This document shows, piece by piece, positions 35,171 through 47,177 of a stretch of DNA of 64,000 nucleotides. The translations under genes were made by a program, and so were the position numbers. Position 1 is the stretch's first letter. Each line of letters opens with the position of its first letter. The notes under the pieces were generated by a model. It saw nothing but the letters and a program-made list of their open reading frames with translations. It did not search any database and was not told where the DNA came from. Source of the DNA: Xestospongia muta (taxonomy: Eukaryota > Porifera > Demospongiae > Haplosclerida > Petrosiidae); NCBI GenBank assembly GCA_963693285.1, contig OY848919.1:5056436-5120435 (forward strand), written 5' to 3'.

Positions 35171-35421
35171 AAAATATGAATTGAATTGATGAAGTGATTG
35201 ATGCAATTTTGAGTTAAATGAAGAAGGTGAAGTCAAGCACATAAATCAATGATGTTTGGCCTAGTTTCCTCCTAACTTTAATTTGAGAATTCGAGTTAAT
35301 TTGCAGTATAATTTTATTATGGTAGTAACCGCGCCCTACTCAGCTCATGTGCATGGTCAGATAAGAATATAAAAGCCCAAGATAATCCTAACATCTATTG
35401 ACTTAAGCAAGGACTCCTGGT

Positions 35422-35655
35422 CTAGTTTCTTATCGGATAACTAGGTAAGGACCGTACAGATATCTCATGTCTTGGAATACCTTGATAAGGGAAGTCTAGC
35501 ATTAAAAACTTCTTTAGAAATCTAGTCACCAGTGGGTGTTGACCAATGGATGTATCATCAATAGGAAGGTGGATAGAGGCAATGGCCAAACGATAAGTGA
35601 TTAGTGAGTGGTACTGATAATTTGCTGAGAACAGTATGAAGTTCCTCACAGACAA
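35422..35655 (-). mobile_element. Fragment of a DIRS-like tyrosine recombinase
   Basis: A minus-strand open stretch of 77 codons reads YQYHSLITYRLAIASIHLPI, then GQHPLVTRFLKKFL. This matches the N-terminal core-binding part of tyrosine recombinases of DIRS-type elements, which carry the pattern YRSAIS, then P, then VGxHPLVxRLLxG. The catalytic Arg-His-Arg-Tyr part is absent, so it is a truncated relic. It lies between the two degenerate repeats. Confidence 0.5.
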
Positions 35656-35754
35656 ATAATAGTCGCTGTGTTTTCTATATTACATTGCCTAACTTTAAAA
35701 ATGCATAGTAATCCTACTAATGACCATTAGCAAAACCTTAAATGAGAAATAATT

Positions 35755-36385
35755 ATCATAGGAACTTTTCAAATTTGATTGTTGTCAATGTTGATTGTGA
35801 ACAGTTTTACGTTGTCACATATGCTGATTACTACTATAATTGAAAGCAGTAACTAGCTATGATACATTAGTGTGCTAGTGTGATTAAGAAGGCTGTACAC
35901 TACAGGTTCTTCACAGCTTAGGGTAACCACACAGTAATAACCTATAAAGGAGGGATTCTCGATATTAATCGCCCTATACTTTTTGTCATAAAAGTATGTG
36001 TAGTTTTTATCTTTTACCCTTGATTGTTATAATTGATTCATATATTGGTTAAATAATTATACTTATTTTAATCTATGTTCTTAAGGCTGTCCATATTTTT
36101 TGGTGTAACATGATGCTGATTTCCATCCCACAAATGTTTTTCATTAACTGTACACAACAAAATGTTATAAATTCCTGACAGACAAAATAATAGTCACTAT
36201 GCTTTTTTATTACATTGCTTAAGTTTGGAAATACATTGTAATGCTATGTACTTCCATTTTGATGGCAGTGTATATTTCTAGAAAAAATAGTAAAAGATGT
36301 TTTGATACCGGATATCAAATATATTCTTGTCACTAGGTCATTTAGTTTATTCATATTCTTTTGAAAATATCAATTGATTCACAAA
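35755..36385. repeat. Degenerate direct repeat, copy 2
   Basis: Partner of 34,520-35,170. It ends about 320 bp before the NLR start codon, so it may include upstream regulatory sequence of that gene. Confidence 0.6.
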
Positions 36386-36706
36386 TTTGACCTTTCAATA
36401 TTTTGATCTTATTTAGCTGTTCATTTTTCTTTTTTATAAAATTATGTAAATGTATTACTTTCAGTACACATTTTTAGTCATAGTAACACTTGACATAATA
36501 CTCAAAATATATGCAGATTAACATAGCATTTTAAATCAAATAACTTGATTAATGAAGATACATTCTGTTCTTATTGTATAGTCATGATTGATATTCACCA
36601 ATGGAGGGTGAGTATAGGGTCATGGGCCTGTCATCAGATATCATTCCGTACTCGTATTCAAGAGACTCAAACTGCTGACACCAGGAGCAGAATAGATGGA
36701 GTCTCT

Positions 36707-39700
36707 ATGATCAGGAAGATTAGAGACTTAACTTTCTCTCTAGGACTTTTCCTTTTACTGCTCCTCATTTTATCAGGAGATGTTGAACTCAACCCTGGAC
36801 CAGAGACAAGTAATCTTTAAATAAAACTAACTGATGGAATATAGTATCATATTTTATTTACTTCAATAGAGTTGACATCAAGCAATGCTCTACGACTTCT
36901 TGTTAAAAGTGGCTTTGTTGTTAAAGATAAATGGACTGAACTTACTAGTCTACTAGGTGTTTCACTGGAGGAGAGGAAAAGACTCAAGACAATGGCTAGC
37001 AGTGATCAAGACTACCACTTTGCTTTAGAGGAAGGTTTACAATGGTGGATTACAAACAGTACTGAACCCTCTTGGAAAGAACTCATCTCAGCTGTTGAGA
37101 GCTGTGGAGATCAGGACATAGCTACTAAACTAAAACGACAGCTAGATATTACAAATGAAGGTACATTTCAATACTTGAATGTGACAATTTCAAAGTAGTC
37201 AAGCAAGCTGCTTACAACAACAAACTTAATTGTAATAGAAAGGATATGTAGTTTGAAATAAAGCAAAAATCTTATTAATATTATAAATTGCTAGCAATTT
37301 ATAATATGCTGATTTGAAAAATAATCACAATGCTTGCTTTTGGACAACCTAGCATGTGTCATGCACTGTTTGTCATTTATGTTTTAGCAACACTTTGTTT
37401 AAGACATTAAATGTTTAGTACAAGCAGAAAATCTTTAAACATATCTCAGGAGATACAACTACATTAAATTTACTTATACAAATGCATTGTGAACAATATT
37501 CTATTACACTGAAAAGGACAATGATAATGATAAGCATTTTTCTGACCCTCAGTTAGCTATCACAAATGAAGGTATATTTCAATACTTTAATGTGACAGTT
37601 TCTAGGTAGTCAAGCAAACTGCTTGCAGCAACAGATATTATTGTAATAGAAAGAGTAGTTTGATAAAAACAAAGTATTAATATCATTAACAGTTGGTAAT
37701 ATGTTGACATTAAAAAAATGTATGATAGTGTAACTATTAGTTGTCTAACTAATAAGGATGTGACTATTTGCTACAGCCTTATAAATTTCCTGTCATAGCT
37801 GCTTTGAGCGTAATTATGACAGCAAGCAAAACGAATTGTTACAAGAGTACATGGCTTCATATATTTTTGTATTTAACAGTGAATAAACGAATGATGTTAA
37901 CCTTAAATAAAGTTCAGTAGATTACTATATTGCATACACCACTTTATTAATAATAAACATATATACCCTAATTTATAAGAGTTTACACTTACTAATTCTT
38001 GATAGTATTGTAGTTGTCTTGTTGCTTACTATTTGTAGCAATGACAATTTTGATATCTAACTATGCATCCTCACAAAATTTTTATTGTAACCAAATTTTA
38101 GCAGTGTAGAATTCATCAGTCTACATAGAAAATGTCCATCCTTGTGTTATTATGTTGTTAGCGACACTTTGTTCAAGATTTAGTGTCTAATGTATGCAGA
38201 AAAAATTAAACCAATAGATGAGACTATTATTTAAATTATTTGCTTATGTGGATTTATTATCAATTTTTTCTGACATAGTTGATGATTTTTCTGACCCTCG
38301 TGTTGCTAACCGTGTTCTGCGTGTACACACTATAACTATAAAAGAAGCAGATCTTAATCTTTCTTTGTTAACGGATAAATTATTTAGTGTATATATAATC
38401 AGTGAAGATGAGAAACGTGACCTTAATGATGAACTTACAGGCAAAACAACTACAGATCGTATTGGAAAACTACTGGATATAATCAGAAATACTGCTAAAA
38501 ATAATGGAAAAGTTTTTCCTCAGTTTATCAGTATACTCAATAAAGGCAGTCAAAGGGAAAAAGACCTTGCTAAAATCCTAATCGACACATACAAAGGTGA
38601 TAACTATATAAAAAAGAAAATACTATCTATCACATAATATAAACAAGCTTGGCCATATTGAAGTATTCTTTACTTTCGGGCTCACAGCAGTCCATTACTT
38701 CAGTAAAGCATAAAACATTGAAGTATTATATGAACAATGTTTTTGTAGTATGAATCAAAATTACAAACATATCTGTGATGCACATAAACCAAAAGAAATG
38801 GGTATTATACCAGTATATAATAGTTTTTGGGTATAATGGAATATGTTGTGGTAGACAAAATCATAATGACAATGGTAAAAAAATCATTTTACATAAATTT
38901 TAAATGTATAAAGTTAGCATGCATTCAGTAGTATGTGGGCAATTTCTTTCTTTATGATAATTTTCCACAAAACTAACAAGCATTGAACAAGATTATATAC
39001 TTAGAAGGTTTTTATTATAATTATGCATTATTAATAAGTGTAGATTATTAATTTTACATTGCTTGTTTACATCTATTATATAGATCTTCAAAGTACTAAT
39101 GGTATGGCTTCACCAAAAGATGTATTAGACCTTGATGTTCAAGAATACTGTGACATTATGATTGAAATATATAAAGACCAAAAAATTGTCACTATAGATT
39201 GGCTTCCAAAAGTTAGAAGAGCCTTTTTTGGAAGATTAATATTACTAAATGAAGAAGCCAGCTGCACTACAGAAACTGAAGAAAAAAAACAAGAGTATAT
39301 GTTACGAGGAGAAGTTGACAAAATACCTTGCATTACACGAGATGAATGGAAAGAAGTAGATATCAATGATGTCCTAAAACCAAGTAATAGTGGTCAGTCT
39401 CTTAGAGTAATAATTGATGGTCCTCCAGGTATTGGTAAGACGACACTCTGTCGTAAAATTTTGAATATGTGGGCACTAGGAGAACTCACACAATATGACT
39501 TAATACTTTATTGCCCTCTTAGAGAAAACAAGGTAGCTCAAGCAATGAATCTACAAGAGCTTCTAATGTGCAATTATAAGCATGAGAAAGTTACAGAAGT
39601 GAATAAATGGTTTCAAAACACACATGGCCAAAATCTATTGCTAATTTTTGATGGTTGGGATGAAATAAGCGAAGAAAAAAGAGAATCCTCATTTGTAAAT

Positions 39701-42454
39701 GAATTACTTATGAGAAAGGAATTAGCAAAGTGTTCAGTACTTGTTACTTCTCGTAGCTATGCATCCTCATCACTACTAAAATTAGATAAAATCAGTAAAC
39801 ATATTGAGGTCATAGGTTTTTTTAAGGATGAAATTGAGACTGTAATAAAAGAAACACTCGATGAGAAATTAGCAGAAAATCTTATCCAAGATCTTGAAGC
39901 ACGAGGTGATGTCCAGTCATTATGCTATGTACCACTTATTTGTTCCATGGTTGTCACAGTTTATCAGGATGACAGAAAATTACCAACAACACTTACTGAG
40001 TTATATGAGTACTTCATCCTACAAACAATCAAAAGGCATGTCCAAAATAAGAGGGCAACCTACAATATTAAAGTTAATAAGATTGGTGACCTTGAGCATT
40101 TACCAGCTTTCAAGGAGATGTGTGAATTTGCCTATATAAACTTAAATGCAAAATCCGTTCAAATGACATTTTCTGAGTCTGATATTGAACAGTATCTTGA
40201 TCTTTCAACAAAGGAAAATTATTTTGGACTCATGACTGCATTTACTTATGGCAGCAAAACGAAATATCAATTCCTTCATTTGAGTATCCAGGAATTTTTA
40301 GCAGCTTGGTGGATAGCTAAGTACAAGAAGACAGAGGTATTATTTGCAGAACACTTTCATAGTGAACACTTTAAAACATGTCTGACATTTGTGGCAGGTC
40401 TAACTCACCTTCAGCATGAGAGCTATCAGCAATATTTCAATAAAGAAATTGACCTACAATGTAAGAGGAGGCCATTGTTTGGATATGAGACTCTAAATCA
40501 CTCTCATTTCGGAGATGATAGCTCAACAGATATTAGACCACATATTATTCATGAATATCCACTTAAGCTTTCTTCTGATAAACTAAACTTCCGCCTTCTT
40601 CATCTTTTGTATGAATCACAGAACACAAAATTATGCCACACATTTTCACAAAGCATGAAGAACCTGTCATTGTGCCTCCATGAAGAATATAGGTTATCAC
40701 TGTTTGACGTACTTTGTCTTGGCTATTTTCTCAAAAATTCCAACACAACATGGAATTATTTGGATCTGGGAGATATACATGAACAAAGTGTGCAACTTCT
40801 TACCAGTTTACAACATGTTTGCCATTTAAGGCTACAGGTAAAGTTAACATGTGTATTTTCCACTACTAAAAATCGACTTAAAATGTTTTTAAAATCTTTT
40901 TACTTCAAATTTCCTGAAATTTCCAATCCACTAGCAATAAAGGAAGTACAGCAGTCATCCTTTTATCATAAACTTCAAGAATGTTATATTACATTCCAAG
41001 CAACTTACACAGGAGATCTTCAATATGTTGCTCTTGTATTATTGAAGTTATTAAAATTAGAGCATTTAAGAATACTACATTTCAAAAGAATTGTTGTCGA
41101 AACATTAGCAATGAAAGGGGAAAGAATGGAATTTGGGTTACAAACATCTGATGAACCAATATCTGAGCCTGGGATTTTTTGTGACTTGGAAGAATCTTTA
41201 TACAGCAATACAACACTACGTGAATTAAATGTATATATCGGCAATGGTTACTCTGGCTCACCAAATATCCCTCTTATAGTCAACAGTGTGATTAAAGGAG
41301 TAACAAAAAATAAATCAATTCGAATTTTTGCCATTACTGTTGGATCTCTTGAACCAATCAGATTTGATAACGAAATAATAATACTCTTACTACGAGGCAA
41401 CCGTGCACTAAAAAAGTTTCAACTTCAATTTGAATATCATGTGAGCTTTTCTTCGTTACTAGATATAAAAGAAGTGAATGCACCACTAACTTCTCTAGAG
41501 ATTACGGGAAGTTCTAAGCTACTCATTGGTCAATTACAAAATCTACAAAAATTACAGTGTTTAAAACTAGATGATCCTGGTACTTTTATTTCTCCTAAGC
41601 CCTTTTTCTATTTTAATCATAATCTGCAATACCTTGACTTATCAATATACAATACTAATATCCTAGATACAGCTGAGAATGTCATTGACCTCTTCACTAT
41701 CCTAAAGACTAATACTGCACTTAATGTTTTGAGACTCAAAATGACAACAAAAAAAGATTTTCAAAGAATAGGACCTAGTTTGCAAGACATGTTGACAGTA
41801 AACAAAACATTAAAATATTTTGAGATTATCTCTCATTATCCCAATATGTTCATGCCATTCTTAACAACTGGTCTCTTTCACAACACCAATCTCCAAGGGT
41901 TGAGTTTAGTCATACCATTATCAGATACTAACTACAGAGGAACCATGGATTTTTTTAATGTTATTGCTCACAAGGATGAGCTTATGGAACTTAAAGTGAA
42001 CTTCATACTTGATGAGCAATATGAACCTTTGCTTGACATTGAAAAGACATGTCAGCTCTTTTGTGTAACTAAAGGTGTTAGGGACATTAATGAAGAGACA
42101 AAACAAATATTGACAATATTGTTTCACGAACAAGGATTACGTCTTATTACTAAAGTTTTGGAATTTCACACGCACTTGAGATTTCTGCATATAAATACCC
42201 TTATCAACAAAAGTTATGATCCTGACTGGATAAGACCAACACAGTACTTTTGGCAGACTATTTTCTCACATCCATCACTTCAGTACATAGGAATCACCCG
42301 GTCATCAGTTTTAGAAAATACTCTTGAATCAACAGAGAAGACATTAATTGACATGCACAAGCAACTACAACCACAAAGGGAACTACCAATAATAGAGTGG
42401 ACTACAGATATTAAAAGGACATATTTAACCAATGAAGTTTGCAAAATGTGGTAA
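36707..42454 (+). CDS. Signal-2A-Death-CARD-NACHT-LRR protein (NLR)
   Basis: Four exons, 36707-36809, 36870-37160, 38279-38596 and 39084-42454, all joined in phase 1, give 1,360 residues. Exon 1 encodes a hydrophobic leader and the 2A motif (residues 1-32). Exon 2 is a Death domain (WTELTSLLGVSLEERKRL to WKELISAVESCG). Exon 3 is a CARD-like death fold (LTDKLFSVYIISEDEKRDL). Exon 4 has the NACHT ATPase: Walker A GPPGIGKTT at about residues 350-358, Walker B LLLIFDGWDE, and the TSR-x-Y sensor region. Winged-helix-type sequence and divergent LRRs follow (LQYLDLSIYNTNIL). This is an animal NLR, expected to oligomerise on sensing damage or microbes and to signal through its death folds. The ATG at 36707 was chosen because it starts the leader. 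In-frame ATGs at 36584 and 36599 would add up to 41 residues. The 1.1 kb intron 2 holds decayed exon copies. Confidence 0.85.
36773..36802 (+). other. 2A ribosome-skipping motif at the end of the NLR signal peptide
   Basis: Codons 23-32 read SGDVELNPGP, a match to the 2A consensus D(V/I)ExNPGP. Skipping would occur between Gly31 and Pro32 (36799/36800), leaving a 31-residue signal-like leader and a downstream protein starting with Pro. Signal-2A leaders on NLR proteins are established in sea urchin and reported in sponge. Here the leader is MIRKIRDLTFSLGLFLLLLL followed by the motif, all in exon 1. Confidence 0.85.
37355..37665 (+). pseudogene. Decayed Death/CARD exon ends inside NLR intron 2
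   Basis: The bases at 37,557-37,665 repeat 37,146-37,250 (the end of the Death exon and its donor). Just before them, 37,535-37,556 repeat the start of the CARD exon (TTTTTCTGACCCTC). Sequence at 37,355-37,440 resembles 38,140-38,215, upstream of the CARD exon. The intron thus carries remnants of a tandem exon duplication that has largely collapsed. Stops prevent coding. Confidence 0.55.
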
Positions 42455-44648
42455 AATTGATCTCCTTGTTAGGAAGTTCTCAAAATTTATTATCGTTAAA
42501 CTTGGTACTACCATTATATAATATTTTATGATAAAACTAAATGATGTTTTCTAACTTATAATTTACCTAAATTTATAGCTATATATATATACACACACAC
42601 ACACACACTATTATATTTAAAGTTCTTTTCAAGTAATTTTTACCTTCTATTTTATTTCTTTAATGCATAATAACTTGTAGTGTGAGTTTTTTAAAATTGA
42701 AATTATGATCAGTCCCAGTGCATAACAGTACATAATTGTTTCATAGACGTATAGACACGCATTATTTGAGCATTCATAAAAAGATACGTAAAAAGGAAAA
42801 AATATGAGTCAATTAAATAAACAGTCAACAAAAGACAAAAAGTAGAATTATACTCAGTAATACTCAAAAGAAGAATTATACTTAAGAATCATCTACTGAA
42901 GTTTAAAAGTAGTGTTTAAATGCATTGAAATGCATTAAAAAATATCTAATGAGGGAACTTATATAATATGTTATGACACTGTTCTTGTACACTATCTTAT
43001 TTTCAAAAGTTTCACAATGACTCAAGTTACATGATCCCAATACTTTCATGCATCACAAATCCTTTTTTCATTTTAATCAACGCTGATGACATGTTTATAT
43101 ATAACATTAATATGACAGTCACTTGTCTGGCAATCTTTGGATCTGAGTTAGTAGTTGTAAATTTTGTTTTTTTCAAAATGATGTAGAAAATAGCATTTTC
43201 ATATTAAAAATTGGGATAACAAAAAATATCACAGTTGTTATGGCAACTGTTACTGTTTATTGCTCCTATGTAAAAAATTAATTAAAATAATGATTAGCAA
43301 TTCTCAGACACAATCACAAAAATGAATGAATTGAAAAAGAATGTTTTTTTTATTTATATAGAAAATTTGAAATGAAATATTAATTGAATATTACAATTGC
43401 AAATCATGTGAGCATCAACAATATTTTATAGTACATGATACCAATGTAATAGATGGAAAATAGTCAAGCAAGTTATAAAATGCAATGATTCCATATTTTG
43501 ATGTGGCAGTTATCATTTGTTTCACCATATAACACTTCCTTCCTGTATGCCTCTCTCAATAATTAGTAGCTCTCTTTCTTCATCTTGTTAGCCTTTCTTA
43601 TCTTATATCTACAATCTCTACTTATATTCCTTACTTGGTCTCTGTCTGTCTCGTACAAGTCTTAATTTCTTCTCTTCTTACTGTAGTATCTACTTCTTTT
43701 CATTCACATCATCATTGTCTCTTATATATTATCAGACCTTTCTTGCCTTCCTTTAGCGTCTTCAGCTTTATTTCATTCCCTCTGGGTCTATCTCTTACAA
43801 GTCTTTAAGAAGTCTTATTGTGAGTTATGTACATAAAATTGACACACAAGTCATATGTTCCTTAAATCTTCAATAATTGAAAGTAAGGAAGTTCTTCATT
43901 ACCTTCCACAAAATTGCTAATACAAATTGTTAATTGCAAACTCTGTAATTTATTCTCCCATTGAATTCTATTACAGTACTTGTAACACATTTTTTATACA
44001 TTTTTTAACTCATATCTTTATTAATACTCTTTTTTTCCCTCAATCTGTAGATTTGTTAATGATATTAATTTATGTCCCTCATTTATTATCGTTAATCTCT
44101 CACTTTAAAATTATAATGTATACATAATCTACTTAATATATTAGTAATTCTTATATTTTCAGGATCTGTGTTTGTACTAGTTCATGATATTAGACTCATC
44201 ATTTTCGCAGTTTGGCATAAATTATCATATAGAAAAAAATAATGCTTAAGTACAATAATTTAAATGTGCTTTTAAAATAACCAGTACAGTGTTTCAACAA
44301 ATAAGATGAGTTGTCTAAGGAATTTAAGTTATATCCAGTCAAGATCTAGAATTGTACCTGTACATGTTAATACTCTTACAGTTAAAGTACTGTTAAAAGT
44401 ATTGCTTGTGGAAATTGTTAAGGATTGTTATGTCTTCCAATTACTTACTAAGTCAGGTCTGCATGCCTGCTCCATTACATTCTCTGCTTAGTCGTCCGCG
44501 ACTTATAGTTATTAAATTTTTAAAAATATGTACTATAATAATAGTTATTAAATAACTAACATATAAGGAACTATATTACATTTCCTGTTTATTTTCGAAC
44601 AGATTTCAACTACCAACAAGTGTCTGGGTCGTTCAGGCTCGCTCAACA
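42455..44648. other. Intergenic between the NLR and the arrestin
   Basis: AT-rich, no gene supported. It includes a TA/CA microsatellite at 42,580-42,610 and a pyrimidine-rich stretch at about 43,500-43,830 with many CTCT and TCTT runs. The last 200 bp presumably hold the arrestin promoter. Small open frames here have no recognisable features. Confidence 0.5.
42580..42610. repeat. TA/CA microsatellite
   Basis: A TA run continues directly into a CA run of about ten units in the NLR 3' flank. Confidence 0.85.
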
Positions 44649-45887
44649 ATGAAGGACTTTCAACTGCAGCTCAACACCCCACCTAATGGAGTCTACTTTC
44701 CTGGTATGACAGTCACAGGAACAGTATTTACCGTCAACAAAAAACGCAAAGATTACAAAGCAATTAAAGTTACAATAGTTGGCTTTGCTCACGTTTATTG
44801 GACAGAATCTCATAGATCTGGCCGGCATCGACATACTGAGTCTTATATATCCCATAAAGAATATCTGAATACGTTTGTATATGTCTGGGATAAAAATACA
44901 GCAGGTGACGGTGGTAAATTTCCTGCTGGTAATTATCAATTTCCTTTTTCACTTCAGTTGGTTGGAAATAATTTACCAGCTTCTTATGAGGGTACTGTTG
45001 GTCAAATACGGTACACAATAGAAGCAAGGGTAATACAGGGTAATCCGAAAAAGCGTGATATTGTTAGTGAAACTACAATTAATGTAGTGAATGTAGTCGA
45101 GAACAATCACCCTGACTTATTGCAACCACGATCAATGGAGTTACAAAAGATGCTCTGTTGTTGGTGTTGCATTTCTGGTCCAATTGTTATCACAACCAAT
45201 ATACCTCGTACTGGTTACTGTATCCAAGGAGATTGCATTCCAATGGAAATATCTGTGGAAAATGGAAGTAGTCGAAATATACGACAGGTTGTTGTTTCTA
45301 TTCATAAACTGGTACAATACACAGCTCGAGGTCGTTATCGCTTTGATAGAATTGATGTAGCTACTGTCGCTAGTGAACCAGTGCTTGCTCACAACACAAT
45401 GGTATGGAAACCTCTGCCTCTAGCTGTACCAGATACACCTGCCACATCCGTCAATTGTGGTATTCTTCAAGTGAACTACTTCTTACGAGTAACAGCTGCT
45501 ATAACATGTGCTAATAATCCAAGTGTTGATATTCCTTTAGTACTTGGTAATATGCCAACTGTTGAAACAGAGACTGGACCACAATCAACAATACTGCCAC
45601 AACAACAAGAATTGGAACCTCGTCTTTTTCCAGGAGTACTGCCACAACAACAACAATTGGAACCTCATCTTATTCCAGGAGTACTGCCACAACAACAACA
45701 ATTGGAACCTTATCCTATTCCAGGAGTACTGCCACAACAACAACAATTGGAACCTCATCTTATTCAAGGAGTACTACCACAACAACAACAATTGGAACCT
45801 CATCTTTTTCCAGGAGCCATGCCACCACAGCCAATACCCCAGGTCTATCCTGCTCCTGATTCTGTACCTTTTGATCTGTTACAATAA
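44649..45887 (+). CDS. Alpha-arrestin (arrestin-domain-containing protein)
   Basis: An intronless frame of 412 residues. Residues 1-150 are an arrestin N domain: MKDFQLQLNTPPNGVYFPGM then VTGTV, the YKAIKVTIVGFAHVYWTE strand typical of ARRDC proteins, and FPAGNYQFPFSLQL. Residues about 175-290 form the C domain (GYCIQGDCIPMEISVENGS, VNYFLRVTAAI). Family members recruit HECT ubiquitin ligases to membrane cargo through PPxY motifs in the tail. I see no PPxY here. The tail instead has five 15-residue Gln-rich repeats and ends in a Pro-rich segment with a single VYPAP. Adaptor function in membrane-protein traffic is inferred from the fold, but partner choice may differ. No introns and good codon continuity support the start. 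Confidence 0.85.
   Translation: MKDFQLQLNTPPNGVYFPGMTVTGTVFTVNKKRKDYKAIKVTIVGFAHVYWTESHRSGRHRHTESYISHKEYLNTFVYVWDKNTAGDGGKFPAGNYQFPFSLQLVGNNLPASYEGTVGQIRYTIEARVIQGNPKKRDIVSETTINVVNVVENNHPDLLQPRSMELQKMLCCWCCISGPIVITTNIPRTGYCIQGDCIPMEISVENGSSRNIRQVVVSIHKLVQYTARGRYRFDRIDVATVASEPVLAHNTMVWKPLPLAVPDTPATSVNCGILQVNYFLRVTAAITCANNPSVDIPLVLGNMPTVETETGPQSTILPQQQELEPRLFPGVLPQQQQLEPHLIPGVLPQQQQLEPYPIPGVLPQQQQLEPHLIQGVLPQQQQLEPHLFPGAMPPQPIPQVYPAPDSVPFDLLQ
45591..45815 (+). repeat. Five 45 bp tandem repeats in the arrestin tail
   Basis: Units start at 45591, 45636, 45681, 45726 and 45771. Each encodes about GVLPQQQQLEPHLIP with small changes (E for Q in unit 1, YP for HL in unit 3, Q for P in unit 4). The unit length keeps the frame, so copy number can vary without breaking the gene. 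Confidence 0.9.
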
Positions 45888-46514
45888 TATTGTGATAACA
45901 GGCCATTGAATGAACTTCCATCTGGTTTAAATTTTGAACAAGTGAATCTTTGTTTCATTGTTGCAAGATTACTATAAACGAGTTCTGTGTTTTTTTTTTT
46001 ATTTACTGTAAAAATTAATATGTCATTTTTAACAACTAATTCGTAGCTGATATTGGTAGATTACTATGGAATTTAGTGTTCATGTGGATTACTCACATTA
46101 TTGCTTTGTAAAAACCATACCAAGTAATTACATAGTGAGTAATTCACATAAACTGTAGATTCCATAATGATCCACCCATGTAAGCTTAGGTATGTTAAAA
46201 TACCATTGGAATATGTGGAATGTGGGAATTACCATGCACAGTTGTCATAGTGCATGTGGTTATGAATATTGTCATTACAACTATACTTAGGAGTGTGTAA
46301 ATGTTAAACATTGCTCATGGAAGCGTCAGAGGTACATGGTATCTCTCCCATCAATCAAAGGAATACCTATCATATTGATGTTTAATATTATTGGGCATGT
46401 TAAGTATGATAATTGACAGTCATAATTTGGTATATTGGTAAAAAATAACATTTTAAAACTTTACAAATATGGTATATTAACTTTTTAATGTAACATTCAT
46501 ACCATACCCAGTTT
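45888..46514. other. Intergenic, arrestin 3' flank
   Basis: AT-rich 3' flank with a short inverted-repeat relic at 46,054-46,180. No gene seen. Confidence 0.5.
46054..46180. repeat. MITE-like imperfect hairpin
   Basis: Arms of about 40 bp: GGTAGATTACTATGGAATTT through GGATTACTCAC faces its reverse complement beginning GTGAGTAATTCACAT and ending ATGATCCACCC, separated by about 35 bp. It has the appearance of a decayed miniature inverted-repeat element. No clear target duplication was found. Confidence 0.5.
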
Positions 46515-47177
46515 CCATTTCATCTACTATGGGATCACTAGGAGCTATTGCTTTCTGGTAATGTAATAGCAGCCTATCCATTCTTTCTTCTCTTATTTCT
46601 GTATGGCTGGATTACAATGTACAACAAAGGCTTCAGGTGTGTAGTCGCTATAACATGACCTATTCATCATTTCCTGGCATGTTTCTGGCATATGTATAAC
46701 ATTCAGACTTCCTTCATTCAATCTATATCCTTAATAAATGTGTTATGTTTTACTCTGTTTGTTGCTACTTTTTCTTAAACTCTTGTTATTGTGTTAATAC
46801 AAGCAGTCTATTTTACTTTATTCTTTCAAGTGGTTTCATAAGATCCTAGACTAGTCTAGACTGAAACTTTCACAGTTTGTTATCATTTTTGTTGATGATA
46901 TTCTTGATGATGGACCTTCAAGAATGAAATATGATAACACAAATGATTACATTACTTCACTGGTCTCTATCTGTTACTATTAATTGTTATCATGTGTCTC
47001 TATTACATACCAATTCCATAACAGTTCAACAGTATCAGTTTATATTGCATCTTCAGATATCTCTAAGCGTAATTACAATAATTATATAATAATCTTTCAT
47101 TCACATTATAAGGTTGTTCATAATTTTTCACAATTTCAGAATTTACTTTTTTGACACTTATGAGTGCCCTAATTTGG
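46515..47177 (+). pseudogene. Dead fragment of a P gene membrane half, plus strand
   Basis: Shifted frames read TMGSLGAIAFW, LYGWITMYNKGFR, KWFHKILD, NTNDYI and HNFS in the P-family order, with stops and indels between. Only the membrane half is present. It starts at the second conserved loop and ends near the HNFSEF motif. It has the opposite strand to P0-P3 and lies 14 kb away from P3. Its end abuts the left edge of the 2.2 kb tandem repeat at 47178. Confidence 0.8.

Noticed and set aside
36545..36706. Longer NLR start upstream of 36707
   Set aside because: The earlier in-frame ATGs would put about 40 polar residues before the hydrophobic leader; the 36707 ATG gives a standard signal peptide, though the longer form cannot be excluded.
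44306..44491. Small open frames in the NLR-arrestin gap
   Set aside because: Short, AT-rich, no features, and no splice partners that extend them.
45544..45909. Asn/Trp-rich plus frame and matching minus frame over the arrestin repeats
   Set aside because: Any frame over a 45 bp in-frame repeat stays open; the arrestin frame explains the region.
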